A stretch of 64,000 nt of DNA from Myxococcales bacterium (GTDB taxonomy: Bacteria; Myxococcota_A; Polyangia; Nannocystales; Nannocystaceae). Under the pieces are notes generated by a model. That model made no database searches. It had not been told where the DNA came from and saw only the letters and a program-made list of their open reading frames with translations. Made by a program: the position numbers and the translations under genes. Shown here in pieces: positions 29,195-38,866 of this stretch (the first letter of the stretch is position 1; each line of letters starts with the position of its first letter). The stretch covers positions 62,001 through 126,000 of the forward strand of contig JAAZXR010000002.1 in assembly GCA_014240065.1 (NCBI GenBank). The letters are read 5' to 3'.

Positions 29195-29941
29195 ATGAAG
29201 TTTCGTAGCTCACTGGCCTTGCTTTCTGTTTTGGGGCTCGTCCTCTCGGTGACCGCCTGTGAAGGTGACTCGGATACCTCCTCCGATTCCGACACCTCGA
29301 CCTCCGGGAACTCTGGAGACGGAGACGGAGATGGGGACGGAGACGGGGACGGAGACGGCGACGGGGACGGAGACGGAGACGGCGATGGCGATGGTGATGG
29401 AGACGGCGACGTCCCGGCTGGCTGCGAAAACCTTCCGGTGGCAGGCGCGGGTCCGACGCCGCAGATTGGAGACAAGGCAGCGAGCTTTGAGGGCATCGAC
29501 GTCAACGGCGAGGCGCTCGATGTCGCCTCCGCGTGTGGCAAGCCAATTTTGCTGGTGCTGAGCGCCGGCTGGTGCGGACCTTGTCAAGACATGGCCAACG
29601 GCATGGCCGGAAACAGCCACAGCTACGGGGCAGACCTGGACACCGTCCGAGCCAAGGTTGCCGCAGATGAGCTTGAGTTCGTGGAGGTGATGCTCGATCC
29701 CGCCGCCGACTGGGGCCCCGTGGACGCCAGCTTCCTTCAGACTTGGAAGGCGTCCTACCCCAACGATGACATCATCTTGATCGGCGACACGACACCCGGC
29801 GAGAACGCCCAAGAGCCATTTTGGCTGTTGCTGGCGGATCACCACCAGGGTGGGGTGCCGTTCGGTGCGTTCATTGACGCTGCGTACACCTGGCAGAGCT
29901 TTGGCACGACCGCCGCGATCTCCGCGGCCGCGCAGCAGTAG
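29195..29941 (+). CDS. (GD)n-tethered thioredoxin-fold lipoprotein
   Basis: 248 residues. Lipobox VTAC (Cys22), a Ser/Thr/Asp stretch, 16 Gly-Asp pairs, then a thioredoxin-like domain from about residue 85 with AGWCGPCQDM (active-site CGPC, near residue 127) and a cis-Pro in GGVPFG about 90 residues later. Exported and lipid-anchored, with the redox domain held away from the membrane by the GD linker (inference). Family: TlpA/AhpC-TSA-type periplasmic thioredoxins, which reduce or oxidise envelope disulfides. First of five such genes in 29-35 kb. Confidence 0.85.
   Translation: MKFRSSLALLSVLGLVLSVTACEGDSDTSSDSDTSTSGNSGDGDGDGDGDGDGDGDGDGDGDGDGDGDGDGDVPAGCENLPVAGAGPTPQIGDKAASFEGIDVNGEALDVASACGKPILLVLSAGWCGPCQDMANGMAGNSHSYGADLDTVRAKVAADELEFVEVMLDPAADWGPVDASFLQTWKASYPNDDIILIGDTTPGENAQEPFWLLLADHHQGGVPFGAFIDAAYTWQSFGTTAAISAAAQQ
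29315..29410 (+). repeat. Hexanucleotide tract coding (Gly-Asp)16
   Basis: 96 bp of GGN-GAY hexamers with mixed third bases, between the lipobox and the thioredoxin-like domain of gene 29195-29941. Confidence 0.9.
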
Positions 29942-29971
29942 CGGTCGACGCCTCGGCGTTTCCGGGTCATG

Positions 29972-30012
29972 GACGCCTGCCCGCTCTTCGAGCGCGGTGG
30001 GCGTCGTCGTTT
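29972..30012 (+). terminator. Possible terminator hairpin after gene 29195-29941
   Basis: GACGCC...CGCTC-TTC-GAGCG...GGCGTC forms an interrupted stem-loop followed by GTCGTTT. The T-run is short, so this is only a candidate. Confidence 0.4.
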
Positions 30013-30042
30013 AAGATATTCGACTTGGGGTATCCTCCCCCC

Positions 30043-30795
30043 ATGTCCAGGCGAGCTCGATTGACAAAGGTGGCGGGAGCCATGCACCCATGGGGTGTGG
30101 TCGCCATGATCGCGTTCGCGCTCGCGTGCGGGGAAGAAGAGCCCGCTGTTGATAACGCGGAATCCTCGTCGCAGGGTGAGGCGGGTGAGGCAGACGCGGG
30201 GGGCGAAGCGGAGACGGGCCCATCCGGCGATGGAGATGGGGACGGCGGCGACGGTGACGGGGACGGCGACGGGGATGCGCCCGTGGATCCTTGCGACGAG
30301 ACCCCCGGGAACACGCCGCTCTCGATCGGGGAGCGGGTCCGCGACGTGGGCGGGCAAGGCCCTGACGGTGAGATCTTTCGCGTGTGTTCCTGGGCGGGGA
30401 TTCCGTTTGTGATGGACATCAGCGCCCTATGGTGCGCGCCGTGCCACGACGTGGCGGCCTTCTTGAGCGGAAATGGGGGCACGGGCGCGCTCGAGCCCTA
30501 CGGCGCAGACATCAAGTCGCTGCTCGACGCCGGACAGATCCGATGGTTGACGGTGGTCAGCGAGGGAGAGGTGTTCAACGGCGGCGTGAGCCTCGACGAC
30601 GCCCAGTGGTGGGAGCAGGCCTACCCCCATCCTCACGTGGAGGTCATCATGGACGAGGATCGAAAGTGGGCGAACTATATGCAGGCCGCGTATCTACCCA
30701 CCATCCACAGCGTAGACGGAGACATGGCGCTGCTCGGTCTTCAAGGTGACGACGCCAACCATCCTCTCGGCACGATCGTCGCGTTGTTCCCCTAG
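30043..30795 (+). CDS. (GD)n-tethered thioredoxin-fold lipoprotein
   Basis: 250 residues from the ATG at 30043. The signal peptide ends in FALAC (Cys29). A Glu/Ser/Gly linker holds short Gly-Asp runs (about 30226-30276) interrupted by Gly-Gly-Asp. The C-terminal domain has DISALWCAPCHDVA (active-site CAPC) and a cis-Pro in YLPTIHSVD, fitting a thioredoxin-like fold. Short interval (about 100 bp) from the previous thioredoxin lipoprotein. Sequence outside the motifs differs greatly from the other copies, so this is not a simple tandem duplicate. Confidence 0.83.
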   Translation: MSRRARLTKVAGAMHPWGVVAMIAFALACGEEEPAVDNAESSSQGEAGEADAGGEAETGPSGDGDGDGGDGDGDGDGDAPVDPCDETPGNTPLSIGERVRDVGGQGPDGEIFRVCSWAGIPFVMDISALWCAPCHDVAAFLSGNGGTGALEPYGADIKSLLDAGQIRWLTVVSEGEVFNGGVSLDDAQWWEQAYPHPHVEVIMDEDRKWANYMQAAYLPTIHSVDGDMALLGLQGDDANHPLGTIVALFP

Positions 30796-30827
30796 CGCCC
30801 ACGGATCGCGCGGGCGCATCTCGCCGC

Positions 30828-32150
30828 TCACTTGGGGGCGGGAGCTGGCGCCGCGGGTTTCGGACCAGGCCGCGACGAGATCGGTGGCGCTTGGGCGCCG
30901 CCCTTAACGGCGGCGGTCCTCGCAGGCCCCGGTCGGGCGCGACCTCGGCTGGCGTCACGGAACGCTTGAGCGGTCTCGAGGGCGGGGCTCTCGACGCCGT
31001 AGCGCTCCTCGAGCGCGGCCCGCAGGCTCGCCCGCGCCTCGCGATACTTGGACGACTCAATCTCTCGCTTAAGGTCGGGGCGCACCGCCTCGAGCGGGAG
31101 CGGACCAGGTGCGTAGCGCCCGAACAGCCGGATGACGTAGTAGCCCTTGGAGGAGCGGACCGGCGCGCTCACCTCTCCTACCTTCATGGAGAAGGCGGCC
31201 TCCGCGTACTCACGCACCATCTGTTTTTTCGGGAAGATGCCCATGTCGCCCCCACGGAAGGCGCCGGGCCCCTCCGAATATTTCTTGGCGAACTCGTTGA
31301 AGTCGACGCCTGGCTTGAGCACCTGGGCCCGCATGGCCTCGGCGCGGGCGAGTGACGCGGCGTCCCACGCCGCGAGCTCCTCTTTGGATGCCGCGTCTCG
31401 CGCTGGCTTGGGTGCGGGCAAGATGCGCTCGCCCTCCGCGCGCGGTCCAAAGGCGAAGAGCAGGTGGGAGGCGCGCGCGACCTCTTCCCGCGCGACGAAG
31501 CGCTCCTTGTTGGCCTCGTAGGCCGCCTGGTACTCCGCGTCGGTCGGAGCGAGGGGCCCGGACGCGGCCTCAAGCAGCACCCGCTCGCGAAGATAATTGA
31601 TGTTCATGTCGCGACGGGTCTTTGGCGTCTGGCCGAGCGCGTCCAGACGCGCGTCCCAGTCCTTGACGTCGGTCCGCTCGTCGCGCTCCATCTGCGCGAG
31701 CGTGGCGGGGTCGTAGTCCTTGCCGAGTCGCGCCGCCTCAAGCTCGAGCAGCTTGGACCAGATGAGCTGTTCCAAGATCTTGCCGCGTTGAGAGGCTTGA
31801 TAGGCGTCAGGCACGATGCCATCCCCCCGACGCTTCATCAGCCGCTGGGCGCCTGGCTCGTAGAGCGCGTCAAAGTCCGCCCGCGAGATCGTCTGGCCGC
31901 CGACGGTGGCGACGAGATCGGTGGGCATGGGCGCGAGGGCGGCTTTTTTCTTTGGCGTCGGTCGCTTGTTGGTGTTGGCCGGCGCGCTGGCGCTGCTCGG
32001 GCCATCATCCGCCTCAGATTTTGGGGCTTGCTCGGCGGTGTTCTTTGGCGTGCAAGCGAGCATGAGGGCGCTCGCCATTGCCAGGAGGATGAGGCTTCCT
32101 CGCGCGTTTCCGCGGTCGTTCATGGGATGAGGGAGGGCAGGCGTCGACAT
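30828..32150 (-). CDS. Lipoprotein peptidyl-prolyl isomerase, PpiC/PrsA-SurA type
   Basis: 440 residues from the Met at 32150 (a later Met at 32123 is also possible). Signal peptide with lipobox LMLAC, then a low-complexity segment, a SurA-like N-terminal helical part ('GQTISRADFDALYEPGAQRL', 'QASQRGKILEQLIWSKLLELE') and a parvulin domain ('ASHLLFAFGPR', then 'FAKKYSEGPGAFRGGDMGIFPKK' and 'MVREYAEAAFSMKVGEVS', 'VRSSKGYYVIRLFG'). The C-terminus is a Pro/Ala-rich tail. Role: folding of exported proteins. It sits among the thioredoxin-fold lipoproteins on the opposite strand, convergent with the gene at 30043. Confidence 0.87.
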   Translation of the reverse strand: MSTPALPHPMNDRGNARGSLILLAMASALMLACTPKNTAEQAPKSEADDGPSSASAPANTNKRPTPKKKAALAPMPTDLVATVGGQTISRADFDALYEPGAQRLMKRRGDGIVPDAYQASQRGKILEQLIWSKLLELEAARLGKDYDPATLAQMERDERTDVKDWDARLDALGQTPKTRRDMNINYLRERVLLEAASGPLAPTDAEYQAAYEANKERFVAREEVARASHLLFAFGPRAEGERILPAPKPARDAASKEELAAWDAASLARAEAMRAQVLKPGVDFNEFAKKYSEGPGAFRGGDMGIFPKKQMVREYAEAAFSMKVGEVSAPVRSSKGYYVIRLFGRYAPGPLPLEAVRPDLKREIESSKYREARASLRAALEERYGVESPALETAQAFRDASRGRARPGPARTAAVKGGAQAPPISSRPGPKPAAPAPAPK

Positions 32151-32242
32151 CGGAGCGAATGTATCGCGCCGTCGGTCAAACGAGAAGAGAGGAAGCCACG
32201 ACGGTGACTCCCTCTCCCTGCGTACGCGCACGCGCGCAGCGT

Positions 32243-33112
<870 letters not shown>

Positions 33113-33446
33113 CTCTTCGTGACTCCATGTGGCAGCCGGGTAGCCAAGCGTCGTTTGACCTCGGCCCAAGCCGTGGCGCAGACCGTAGCACGGACATACA
33201 TTCATGCCGGTCATTCCTCGAAAAACTGACGTTTCACCGGAGTTTGGAGCAGTCCAGTGAGTCGTCGCCATGTGCGCATCGATGTTTGCCCCTCCGTGTG
33301 GCCTTCAGCATCGTGCGCAAACACACGAATTTATGAGCGGATGGTTCTCGCCACCCGTGATTGAAGCGCCATGACGAGCGCCGCCAAACCTTTTATTCCT
33401 GCCGTAGATCCGCTACTAAAGGCGTGCCCGAAGAGGCTCCCTCGTC
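33113..33446. other. Intergenic gap without a convincing gene
   Basis: 334 bp between divergent lipoprotein genes. No open frame with signal peptide or domain features. Promoters for both neighbours probably lie here, but none is clear enough to mark. Confidence 0.5.
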
Positions 33447-34283
33447 ATGCCACCGTCTCGTTCATCGATGTTTTCCTGCACCCCGCCGGCGCGCGTCGCG
33501 TGGATGGCCGGAGTGGCTGTCGTGACGAGCTCTTTGATGCTCGGATGTATTCCGTCCTACCCGCCGTGCACGTGTGGAAATGGGGACGACGGGGCCGGAC
33601 CGTACCCCGATTTTGACTTCCTCGATCGCTCGGCGCCCTGCGCGAATATTCCGCTCCCCGTGGGAGACGGAGACGGGGACGGGGACGGAGACGGAGACGG
33701 GGACGGAGACGGGGACGGAGACGGGGACGGAGACGGAGACGGGGCCGCGGAGTGCGGCTACCCGGCGGGCCCCTACGCGTCCGACGAGGGGCAGGTCTTC
33801 GAGAACCTCGAGCTGTTTAATTGTCTCGGTGAGGCGGTGCAGATCGCCCAGTATCTGCCACAGGTGGGGCTCCCCTCGGTGAAGACCCGCGGTGTCGTTT
33901 TTGGCGTGGGTGCCGGATGGTGTGCCCCGTGCGCGGAGGAGGCGAAGGAGTGGTCCTCCCTGTTCGTCGATGAGTACGCGCCCCAAGGCATCCAGTTCTT
34001 GCAAGCGCTCGACGACGGCGCGTTGTCGGGATCGGCGGCGACCATGGAGCTATGCGCAGGATGGAGCGCGGCCAACGCCGAGGACAAGTTCCCGATCCTG
34101 TTTACGCCCGAAGTGATGTCCTTGCAGTCGAAGCTCGACGGCCAGTCTGGCGCGCCGATCCCCTACACGTTCCTATTTAACGCCAACGCGCAAATCATCT
34201 TCAAGAAGACCGGAGGCATCGTGGACTCCGGCATCTTGCAGGTACAACTCGACAAGCTGATCAACGATCCCTATGGCAACTAG
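33447..34283 (+). CDS. (GD)n-tethered thioredoxin-fold lipoprotein
   Basis: Up to 278 residues; the signal peptide ends in SLMLGC, so the true start may be the internal Met at 33468 or 33504. After the lipobox come several Cys (PCTCGNG), then 13 Gly-Asp pairs. The C-terminal domain has GAGWCAPCAEEAKEW (CAPC), and the segment PIPYTFLFN supplies a cis-Pro. It ends 11 bp inside the next gene, so it is translationally coupled with the TlpA-like gene at 34273. Confidence 0.82.
   Translation: MPPSRSSMFSCTPPARVAWMAGVAVVTSSLMLGCIPSYPPCTCGNGDDGAGPYPDFDFLDRSAPCANIPLPVGDGDGDGDGDGDGDGDGDGDGDGDGDGAAECGYPAGPYASDEGQVFENLELFNCLGEAVQIAQYLPQVGLPSVKTRGVVFGVGAGWCAPCAEEAKEWSSLFVDEYAPQGIQFLQALDDGALSGSAATMELCAGWSAANAEDKFPILFTPEVMSLQSKLDGQSGAPIPYTFLFNANAQIIFKKTGGIVDSGILQVQLDKLINDPYGN
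33663..33740 (+). repeat. Hexanucleotide tract coding (Gly-Asp)13
   Basis: 78 bp of GGA/GGG-GAC hexamers, read as Gly-Asp between lipobox and thioredoxin-like domain of gene 33447-34283. Confidence 0.9.
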
Positions 34284-34887
34284 CAGCAACACCATCAGTT
34301 GGAGCCTCGCGTTCGCGTTGGGTTTCGCCCCTATTCTCGGATGTGACCAACCAGCGGGGGAGACGACGTCTCCGGACGCTGGCGCCAAGGCGGGGGAGAC
34401 GACGTCTCCGGACGCTGGCGCCAAGACGGCCACCAGTGCATCCGGTCCCTACGCAGAGCTGGACATCACCCTCCCAAACCTGGAGGACGACGACATCACG
34501 ATCACGAGTGATAGCGCCGACAGCGTCCATATCCTGGCGTTCTGGGCCATCTGGTGTGTCCCTTGCACAGCGGAGCTGGCGAAGATGAAGGGCATGTACG
34601 ACCGCCTCCAGCCTCGCGGCCTCGAGATCTACGCTGTGAGTATCGATGGCCCCGACACCATGTCGCGGGTCCCAGGGTTCGCCGCCCAAGAAGGCTGGCG
34701 CTTCCCAGTGCTCTACGATTCCGACACAGAGATCCTCGCTCGCTACAATCCCAAGGGTGATATTCCGTTCTATGCGGTCCTCGATGCGAAGGGGAATATC
34801 ATCAAGACGCACCAGGGCTACGTGAAAGGTGACGTCATCGAGCTTGAGCAGTTCCTCGATCAACGATTGCCAGCGGCTGCAGAGTAG
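34273..34887 (+). CDS. TlpA-like thioredoxin-fold lipoprotein
   Basis: 204 residues. Signal peptide with lipobox ILGC (Cys24), then two exact copies of the 12-residue linker unit AGETTSPDAGAK, then a TlpA-like domain: HILAFWAIWCVPCTAEL (CVPC, about residues 95-101), GLEIYAVSIDG and cis-Pro in GDIPFYAVLD. This is the closest of the cluster to classical TlpA/ResA proteins. It lacks a GD linker. It overlaps the upstream gene by 11 bp and is followed within 10 bp by the DUF6029-like gene, so all three are probably one operon. Confidence 0.88.
   Translation: MATSSNTISWSLAFALGFAPILGCDQPAGETTSPDAGAKAGETTSPDAGAKTATSASGPYAELDITLPNLEDDDITITSDSADSVHILAFWAIWCVPCTAELAKMKGMYDRLQPRGLEIYAVSIDGPDTMSRVPGFAAQEGWRFPVLYDSDTEILARYNPKGDIPFYAVLDAKGNIIKTHQGYVKGDVIELEQFLDQRLPAAAE
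34354..34425 (+). repeat. Exact 36-bp tandem duplication in linker
   Basis: Two identical 36-bp copies (34354-34389 and 34390-34425) beginning GCGGGGGAGACGACGTCTCC. Each contains a near-palindrome, GGAGACGACGTCTCC, which could drive the duplication. It encodes AGETTSPDAGAK twice. Confidence 0.9.
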
Positions 34888-34896
34888 AGAGCGAAC

Positions 34897-37146
34897 GTGC
34901 GGGGTCGCATCATGGCAGGGGCCTCGCGCTCTCTCATTAAAAGTGCGTCCGCGACGCGGCCGATGATGTTGTCCGCGCGCCTAGGGGTCGCGCTCGCCGT
35001 GGCGTGCGCGATGAATCCCGCCATCGCCTTCGGCGCGATGGGCCTCGAGCCGGCACAAGAGGTCGCGGCAGCGGACGAGGCGGCAGCGGACGAGGCGGCA
35101 GCGGACGAGGCGGCGGCAGCGGACGAGGCGGCGGCAGCGGACGAGGCGGCGGCGGACGAGGCGGCGCCAGCACAAGAGGCGGCGGCGGACGAGGCGGCGC
35201 CAGCACAAGAGGTCGCGGCAGCGGACGAGGCGGCGCCAGCACAAGAGGCGGCGCTCGACCCGACCACGTTGGATGACGCAGAGCACTCGAAGATGCCGAA
35301 CGTGATGGCGGAGGAGCTCGAAGATGGGAGCGCCGAAGAGCCCACGGCTCCGACGTCGAACGAGGCATCGTCCACCGCCGACTCGCACAAGAAAAAGTCC
35401 GCGCATCTGCCTAACCCCAAGATCCCTCCGGTGAAGAACACCCAGGCGTGGGTTCGCACGACCTCGTTCTTCGACTACTTCGGCGACAACTACAACGCGG
35501 TCAGCAACGATGACAGTTTCATGGCCTTGGTCAACTACATCAACTTTGGCTCCGACACGCGCCTCAAGAAATGGAGGATCTCTACGTCGATGCGGGTGGA
35601 CACCCACAACGTGTTCAACGCAAAGCCACAAGCGTTATGTGACTTTGATGATGATGGGGTCGTCTCTGACAACGAGGCCGCTCAGTGCCGCTACGGGAGC
35701 GACTATCGCATCGAGCGATTTCAGCTGCGGGTGAACAGCCGCAAGTTCAAGGCGACCATCGGCGACTTCAACGTGAATTATGGTCGCGGGATCGCGCTGT
35801 CAATCCGCAAGATCGCGGACATCGGTGTCGACGCGACGATCAAGGGCACCCGGCTTGACCTGAACCTCAAAAAGTTCTCGCTGTCCGCCATCGGCGGCGT
35901 GGCGAATCGCCAACAGACCGACTTCGCGACGCGGACGCTCTTCACAGATCCCGGCTATCCGCACGAGCTTTGCGCGCAGACCCCGGGGCTCGCGCGCAAC
36001 AAGTATGGGAATCGGCTTTGGACCATGTGCTCCGACATCATCGCCGGGAGCCGCGTCGAGGGGAAACTCCCGGGGAAGGTGCGCGTGGGCGGGCACTATG
36101 TGTTCATGTGGTTCGGAGAGCTCCTCGGCGACCAGTACGAGGGGCTGCACCTGGTGGGCGGGGACATCGGGCGCAAGCGGATCGCCAAGCACTGGGACAT
36201 CTTCGCGGGGGTCACGGGGCTGCTGCGCAACTACCACCACCGGGAGAACTACCCCTCCTACGTGGACAACGGGATCGCCGCCTATTTGTCGAATGTGCTG
36301 ACCTTCGGCGACACCTCGGTGCTCATTGAGGGCAAGTACTACGACAACTACATCGTGGCGAAAGAGCCGTCGGCGACCACGATTCAATACGCGGAGGCGC
36401 CGACGCTCGAGCGCGCGGATCAGATCATCCCCGCGGCCGGGAACACGGCGGGCGGGCGGATCTTGGTGGATCACACGCTGAAAAAATCGCGGGTCACCTT
36501 GTACGCCAACTATTTGGGCTACGTGTTCGGCACCACCAACGAACAAAAGATGCTCGATCCCAACGAGGGAGAGGTGGCGCACCACGGCTACGTCGGCATG
36601 CGCTGGCGGGAACCGGAGACCGGCAGCGAGGTCCAGGCCAGCGCCGGCTATCGCTGGGAGGGATATCAGCGAGCGCCAGCCCCGGGCGTCAAGCCCTACC
36701 TGCGCAAGCTCCCGCACGCGGAGCTGTACATCAATCAGGTCGTGGGGCGGACGCGGGGGATGTCTCACTCCTTGTCGTTGCGGGTCGATTGGCGCTTCGA
36801 GCACGTCCAAAAGGGCCGCGCGAAGACCTTTCACCGTGGAAACGCGGTGTTCGGCTACGGGCTCTCGCCATTCTTCACGCTCGCGTTTATCGGGGGCTTC
36901 TCCAGTGAGTTCGCGCCCCTGCTTGACGAACCGAAGCTGCATGAGCAGCCGTGTGACGACGAGGCCAACTGCAACCGCAAGCCTCACCTGTGGCCTGGGA
37001 TGGAGGCGCGCATCAACTTCCTCGCCTCCTCCTTCATTCGCGTCTTCGCGGGCCGTCAGGTGGGCGGGCTGTTGTGCGTGAACGGCTCGTGCCGAATGCT
37101 CCCCGATTTCCAGGGTGTGCGCACCGATTTGGTGTTGAGTTTCTAG
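34897..37146 (+). CDS. DUF6029-like outer-membrane beta-barrel candidate
   Basis: 749 residues; GTG at 34897 or ATG at 34912. Sec signal peptide ending AFGA. Residues about 50-125 are a helical low-complexity stretch of AADEAA and AAPAQEAA units. The rest alternates polar and hydrophobic residues in about 9-12 residue strands (GDFNVNYGRGIALSIRK, VTLYANYLGYVFG, ASAGYRWEGYQ, LSLRVDWRFEHV) and ends in Phe (DLVLSF), as outer-membrane barrels do. The YGRGxALS motif and overall layout fit the DUF6029 family. It is directly downstream of the TlpA-like gene. Confidence 0.75.
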   Translation: MRGRIMAGASRSLIKSASATRPMMLSARLGVALAVACAMNPAIAFGAMGLEPAQEVAAADEAAADEAAADEAAAADEAAAADEAAADEAAPAQEAAADEAAPAQEVAAADEAAPAQEAALDPTTLDDAEHSKMPNVMAEELEDGSAEEPTAPTSNEASSTADSHKKKSAHLPNPKIPPVKNTQAWVRTTSFFDYFGDNYNAVSNDDSFMALVNYINFGSDTRLKKWRISTSMRVDTHNVFNAKPQALCDFDDDGVVSDNEAAQCRYGSDYRIERFQLRVNSRKFKATIGDFNVNYGRGIALSIRKIADIGVDATIKGTRLDLNLKKFSLSAIGGVANRQQTDFATRTLFTDPGYPHELCAQTPGLARNKYGNRLWTMCSDIIAGSRVEGKLPGKVRVGGHYVFMWFGELLGDQYEGLHLVGGDIGRKRIAKHWDIFAGVTGLLRNYHHRENYPSYVDNGIAAYLSNVLTFGDTSVLIEGKYYDNYIVAKEPSATTIQYAEAPTLERADQIIPAAGNTAGGRILVDHTLKKSRVTLYANYLGYVFGTTNEQKMLDPNEGEVAHHGYVGMRWREPETGSEVQASAGYRWEGYQRAPAPGVKPYLRKLPHAELYINQVVGRTRGMSHSLSLRVDWRFEHVQKGRAKTFHRGNAVFGYGLSPFFTLAFIGGFSSEFAPLLDEPKLHEQPCDDEANCNRKPHLWPGMEARINFLASSFIRVFAGRQVGGLLCVNGSCRMLPDFQGVRTDLVLSF

Positions 37147-37260
37147 GACATAGGCTCATTTTGCGAGCCGTGACACTGGCGCGTCGATGTGTGAGTTCTC
37201 CGTGATTTGTGGGGGTTTGACGCGTGGACGACCCGACGCACGCGGGCTAGACTCTGCCGC

Positions 37261-38154
37261 ATGAAGCGACTTTTATTGGTCTCCATGGCGCTCCCCCTCG
37301 TGGTCGGATGTACCACCTCACCTGCCGACGACGGCACATCCGATGCGGCGGAGACGACGGCGGACGGGGGAGATGGAGACGGAGACGGAGACGGAGACGG
37401 AGACGGAGACGGCGGCGCTCCCGTCATCGCAAATATTGACGGCGTCGTGACGGATCTCAACGGAGACGCCTTGCCGATGCCGAGAGTCGAGTTTTGTGGA
37501 CCCATCAGCATGGATGGGTTCGTGATGTCGTGCATCCCGTTCCCGGTGGATCCGGAGACCGGCGTGTTCGAAATTGAGGTGAAGACCGCGGGGCTATGGA
37601 ATATCAAGGTGCTCGGCGGCGTGGCCGAAGGTCGCTATCCGACGGGGCAGGCCTTCCAGCAGCAAGTGGCTGAAGAGGATGACATCTCCTTGTCTCCGCC
37701 CTCCATCGTGGTGCCCGAGGTCGCGGCAGTGGTCGATTTGACTGACGTCTCTGGAGAGACGACCGTCGATCTTGATGGCACGATCTCGTTGACCTTCGAT
37801 CCCGCGCTGACGCAGCTTGGGCTCGTGGCGACGCCGGCCACCGAGGTCGGCGGGTCCGAGGTGCCGCAAAGTGGCTGGTGGCTCTCGGAGGTGCCGGAGT
37901 CCGGGCCGATCATCGCGGCGTGGACGTTCTATCCCTTCGGAGCCAAGATCACGGAGGGGAGCTTTGGGCTCGAGGTGAATTCCGGGTTTGGCCTCGCCGC
38001 AGGGGAGACGGTCAACGTCTTCGAAATCGAAAAAGACAACGCGGCGATCCATCAGGTGGCCACCGGGGTCGTGAGCGCGGACGCGTCGAGTCTGGAGCTG
38101 ACGCAGGTGGGCGAAGGGCTCCATGAGCTCACCTGGCTGTTGTTCACCCAGTGA
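37261..38154 (+). CDS. (GD)n lipoprotein, carboxypeptidase-regulatory-like
   Basis: 297 residues from the ATG at 37261. Lipobox VVGC (Cys17), Thr/Asp-rich stretch and seven Gly-Asp pairs. The following beta-rich region starts IANIDGVVTDLNGDALPMPRVEFCG and reads as a carboxypeptidase regulatory-like (Ig-fold) domain, with two Cys (EFCG, MSCIP). The remaining 150 residues are beta-rich with no catalytic residues. A binding or scaffold lipoprotein is likely. It starts about 110 bp after the DUF6029-like gene and could be in the same transcript. Confidence 0.7.
   Translation: MKRLLLVSMALPLVVGCTTSPADDGTSDAAETTADGGDGDGDGDGDGDGDGGAPVIANIDGVVTDLNGDALPMPRVEFCGPISMDGFVMSCIPFPVDPETGVFEIEVKTAGLWNIKVLGGVAEGRYPTGQAFQQQVAEEDDISLSPPSIVVPEVAAVVDLTDVSGETTVDLDGTISLTFDPALTQLGLVATPATEVGGSEVPQSGWWLSEVPESGPIIAAWTFYPFGAKITEGSFGLEVNSGFGLAAGETVNVFEIEKDNAAIHQVATGVVSADASSLELTQVGEGLHELTWLLFTQ
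37369..37410 (+). repeat. Hexanucleotide tract coding (Gly-Asp)7
   Basis: 42 bp of GGA-GAC/GAT hexamers, read as Gly-Asp behind the lipobox of gene 37261-38154. Confidence 0.9.
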
Positions 38155-38390
38155 AGACATGGCGTTGGCGAGGGGGCGCGAATCTCCTCGCCGGCGACGC
38201 GGGATCGCGCCAGGCTAGGTTTCGGACGCGTGTGGCGCGGTGTGCGCTTCCTCGACGCCGTCGGCCACGGGGGCGCGCGCCTCAATTTTGTCGTCGCGGC
38301 GCAGGTTCACTTGAGAATTGCCACGGATGAATGCCGCGCCGTAGGCTAACGTCCATCAGCCGCCCACCGGTCGGGGGCTCCAGGTTTGTC

Positions 38391-38843
38391 ATGCGTTCCA
38401 AGCTCGTTTCCATCAGTGCACTCGCCTTGTCCTTCGGCTTCGCGGCCCAGCTCCTCGCGCCTCAGGTGTCCCATGGCGCCGCCGCAGAATCGAAGCAAGA
38501 TGATCGCTACACCCTCACCTACAGCGCGGCGGCGGCGAAAAAAGGCGAGTCGGCCTCGGCCACCGTGACGGTGACGCCCAAGGGCGAATGGCACCTCAAT
38601 CGAGAATTCCCGACCTCGCTGAGCGTGACTCCATCCACTGGAGTCGTGGTCACCAAGACCAAGCTCAAGCTGCAGGACGCGAAGCGTTTCGACGAGCACA
38701 AGGGGCTCGAGTTCCAGGTCGCCTACGAAGCGAAGGCGGCTGGCAAAGAGAAGCTCGACAGCAAGCTCAAGTTCGCCATTTGCATTGAGACCTCGTGCTC
38801 GCCAGTGACGGAGACTTTCTCCATCGCGATCAACGTCGAGTAG
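38391..38843 (+). CDS. Secreted protein with possible DsbD-N-like domain
   Basis: 150 residues from the ATG at 38391; Sec signal peptide ending SHGAAA. The mature protein is Lys-rich and beta-rich, with a closing segment KLKFAICIETSCSPVTETFSIAIN. The spacing CxxxxC followed by Ser-Pro, within an Ig-like beta sandwich, resembles the N-terminal domain of DsbD and its relatives, which hand electrons to envelope thioredoxins. The match is by pattern only. It is separated by about 240 bp from the upstream lipoprotein. Confidence 0.5.
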   Translation: MRSKLVSISALALSFGFAAQLLAPQVSHGAAAESKQDDRYTLTYSAAAAKKGESASATVTVTPKGEWHLNREFPTSLSVTPSTGVVVTKTKLKLQDAKRFDEHKGLEFQVAYEAKAAGKEKLDSKLKFAICIETSCSPVTETFSIAINVE

Positions 38844-38866
38844 CGCGCCCGACGACTCGAGGCCGG

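Noticed and set aside
35000..35368. Leu/Arg-rich minus-strand frames opposite the Ala/Asp repeat
   Set aside because: Antisense of the ADEAA low-complexity region of the DUF6029-like gene.
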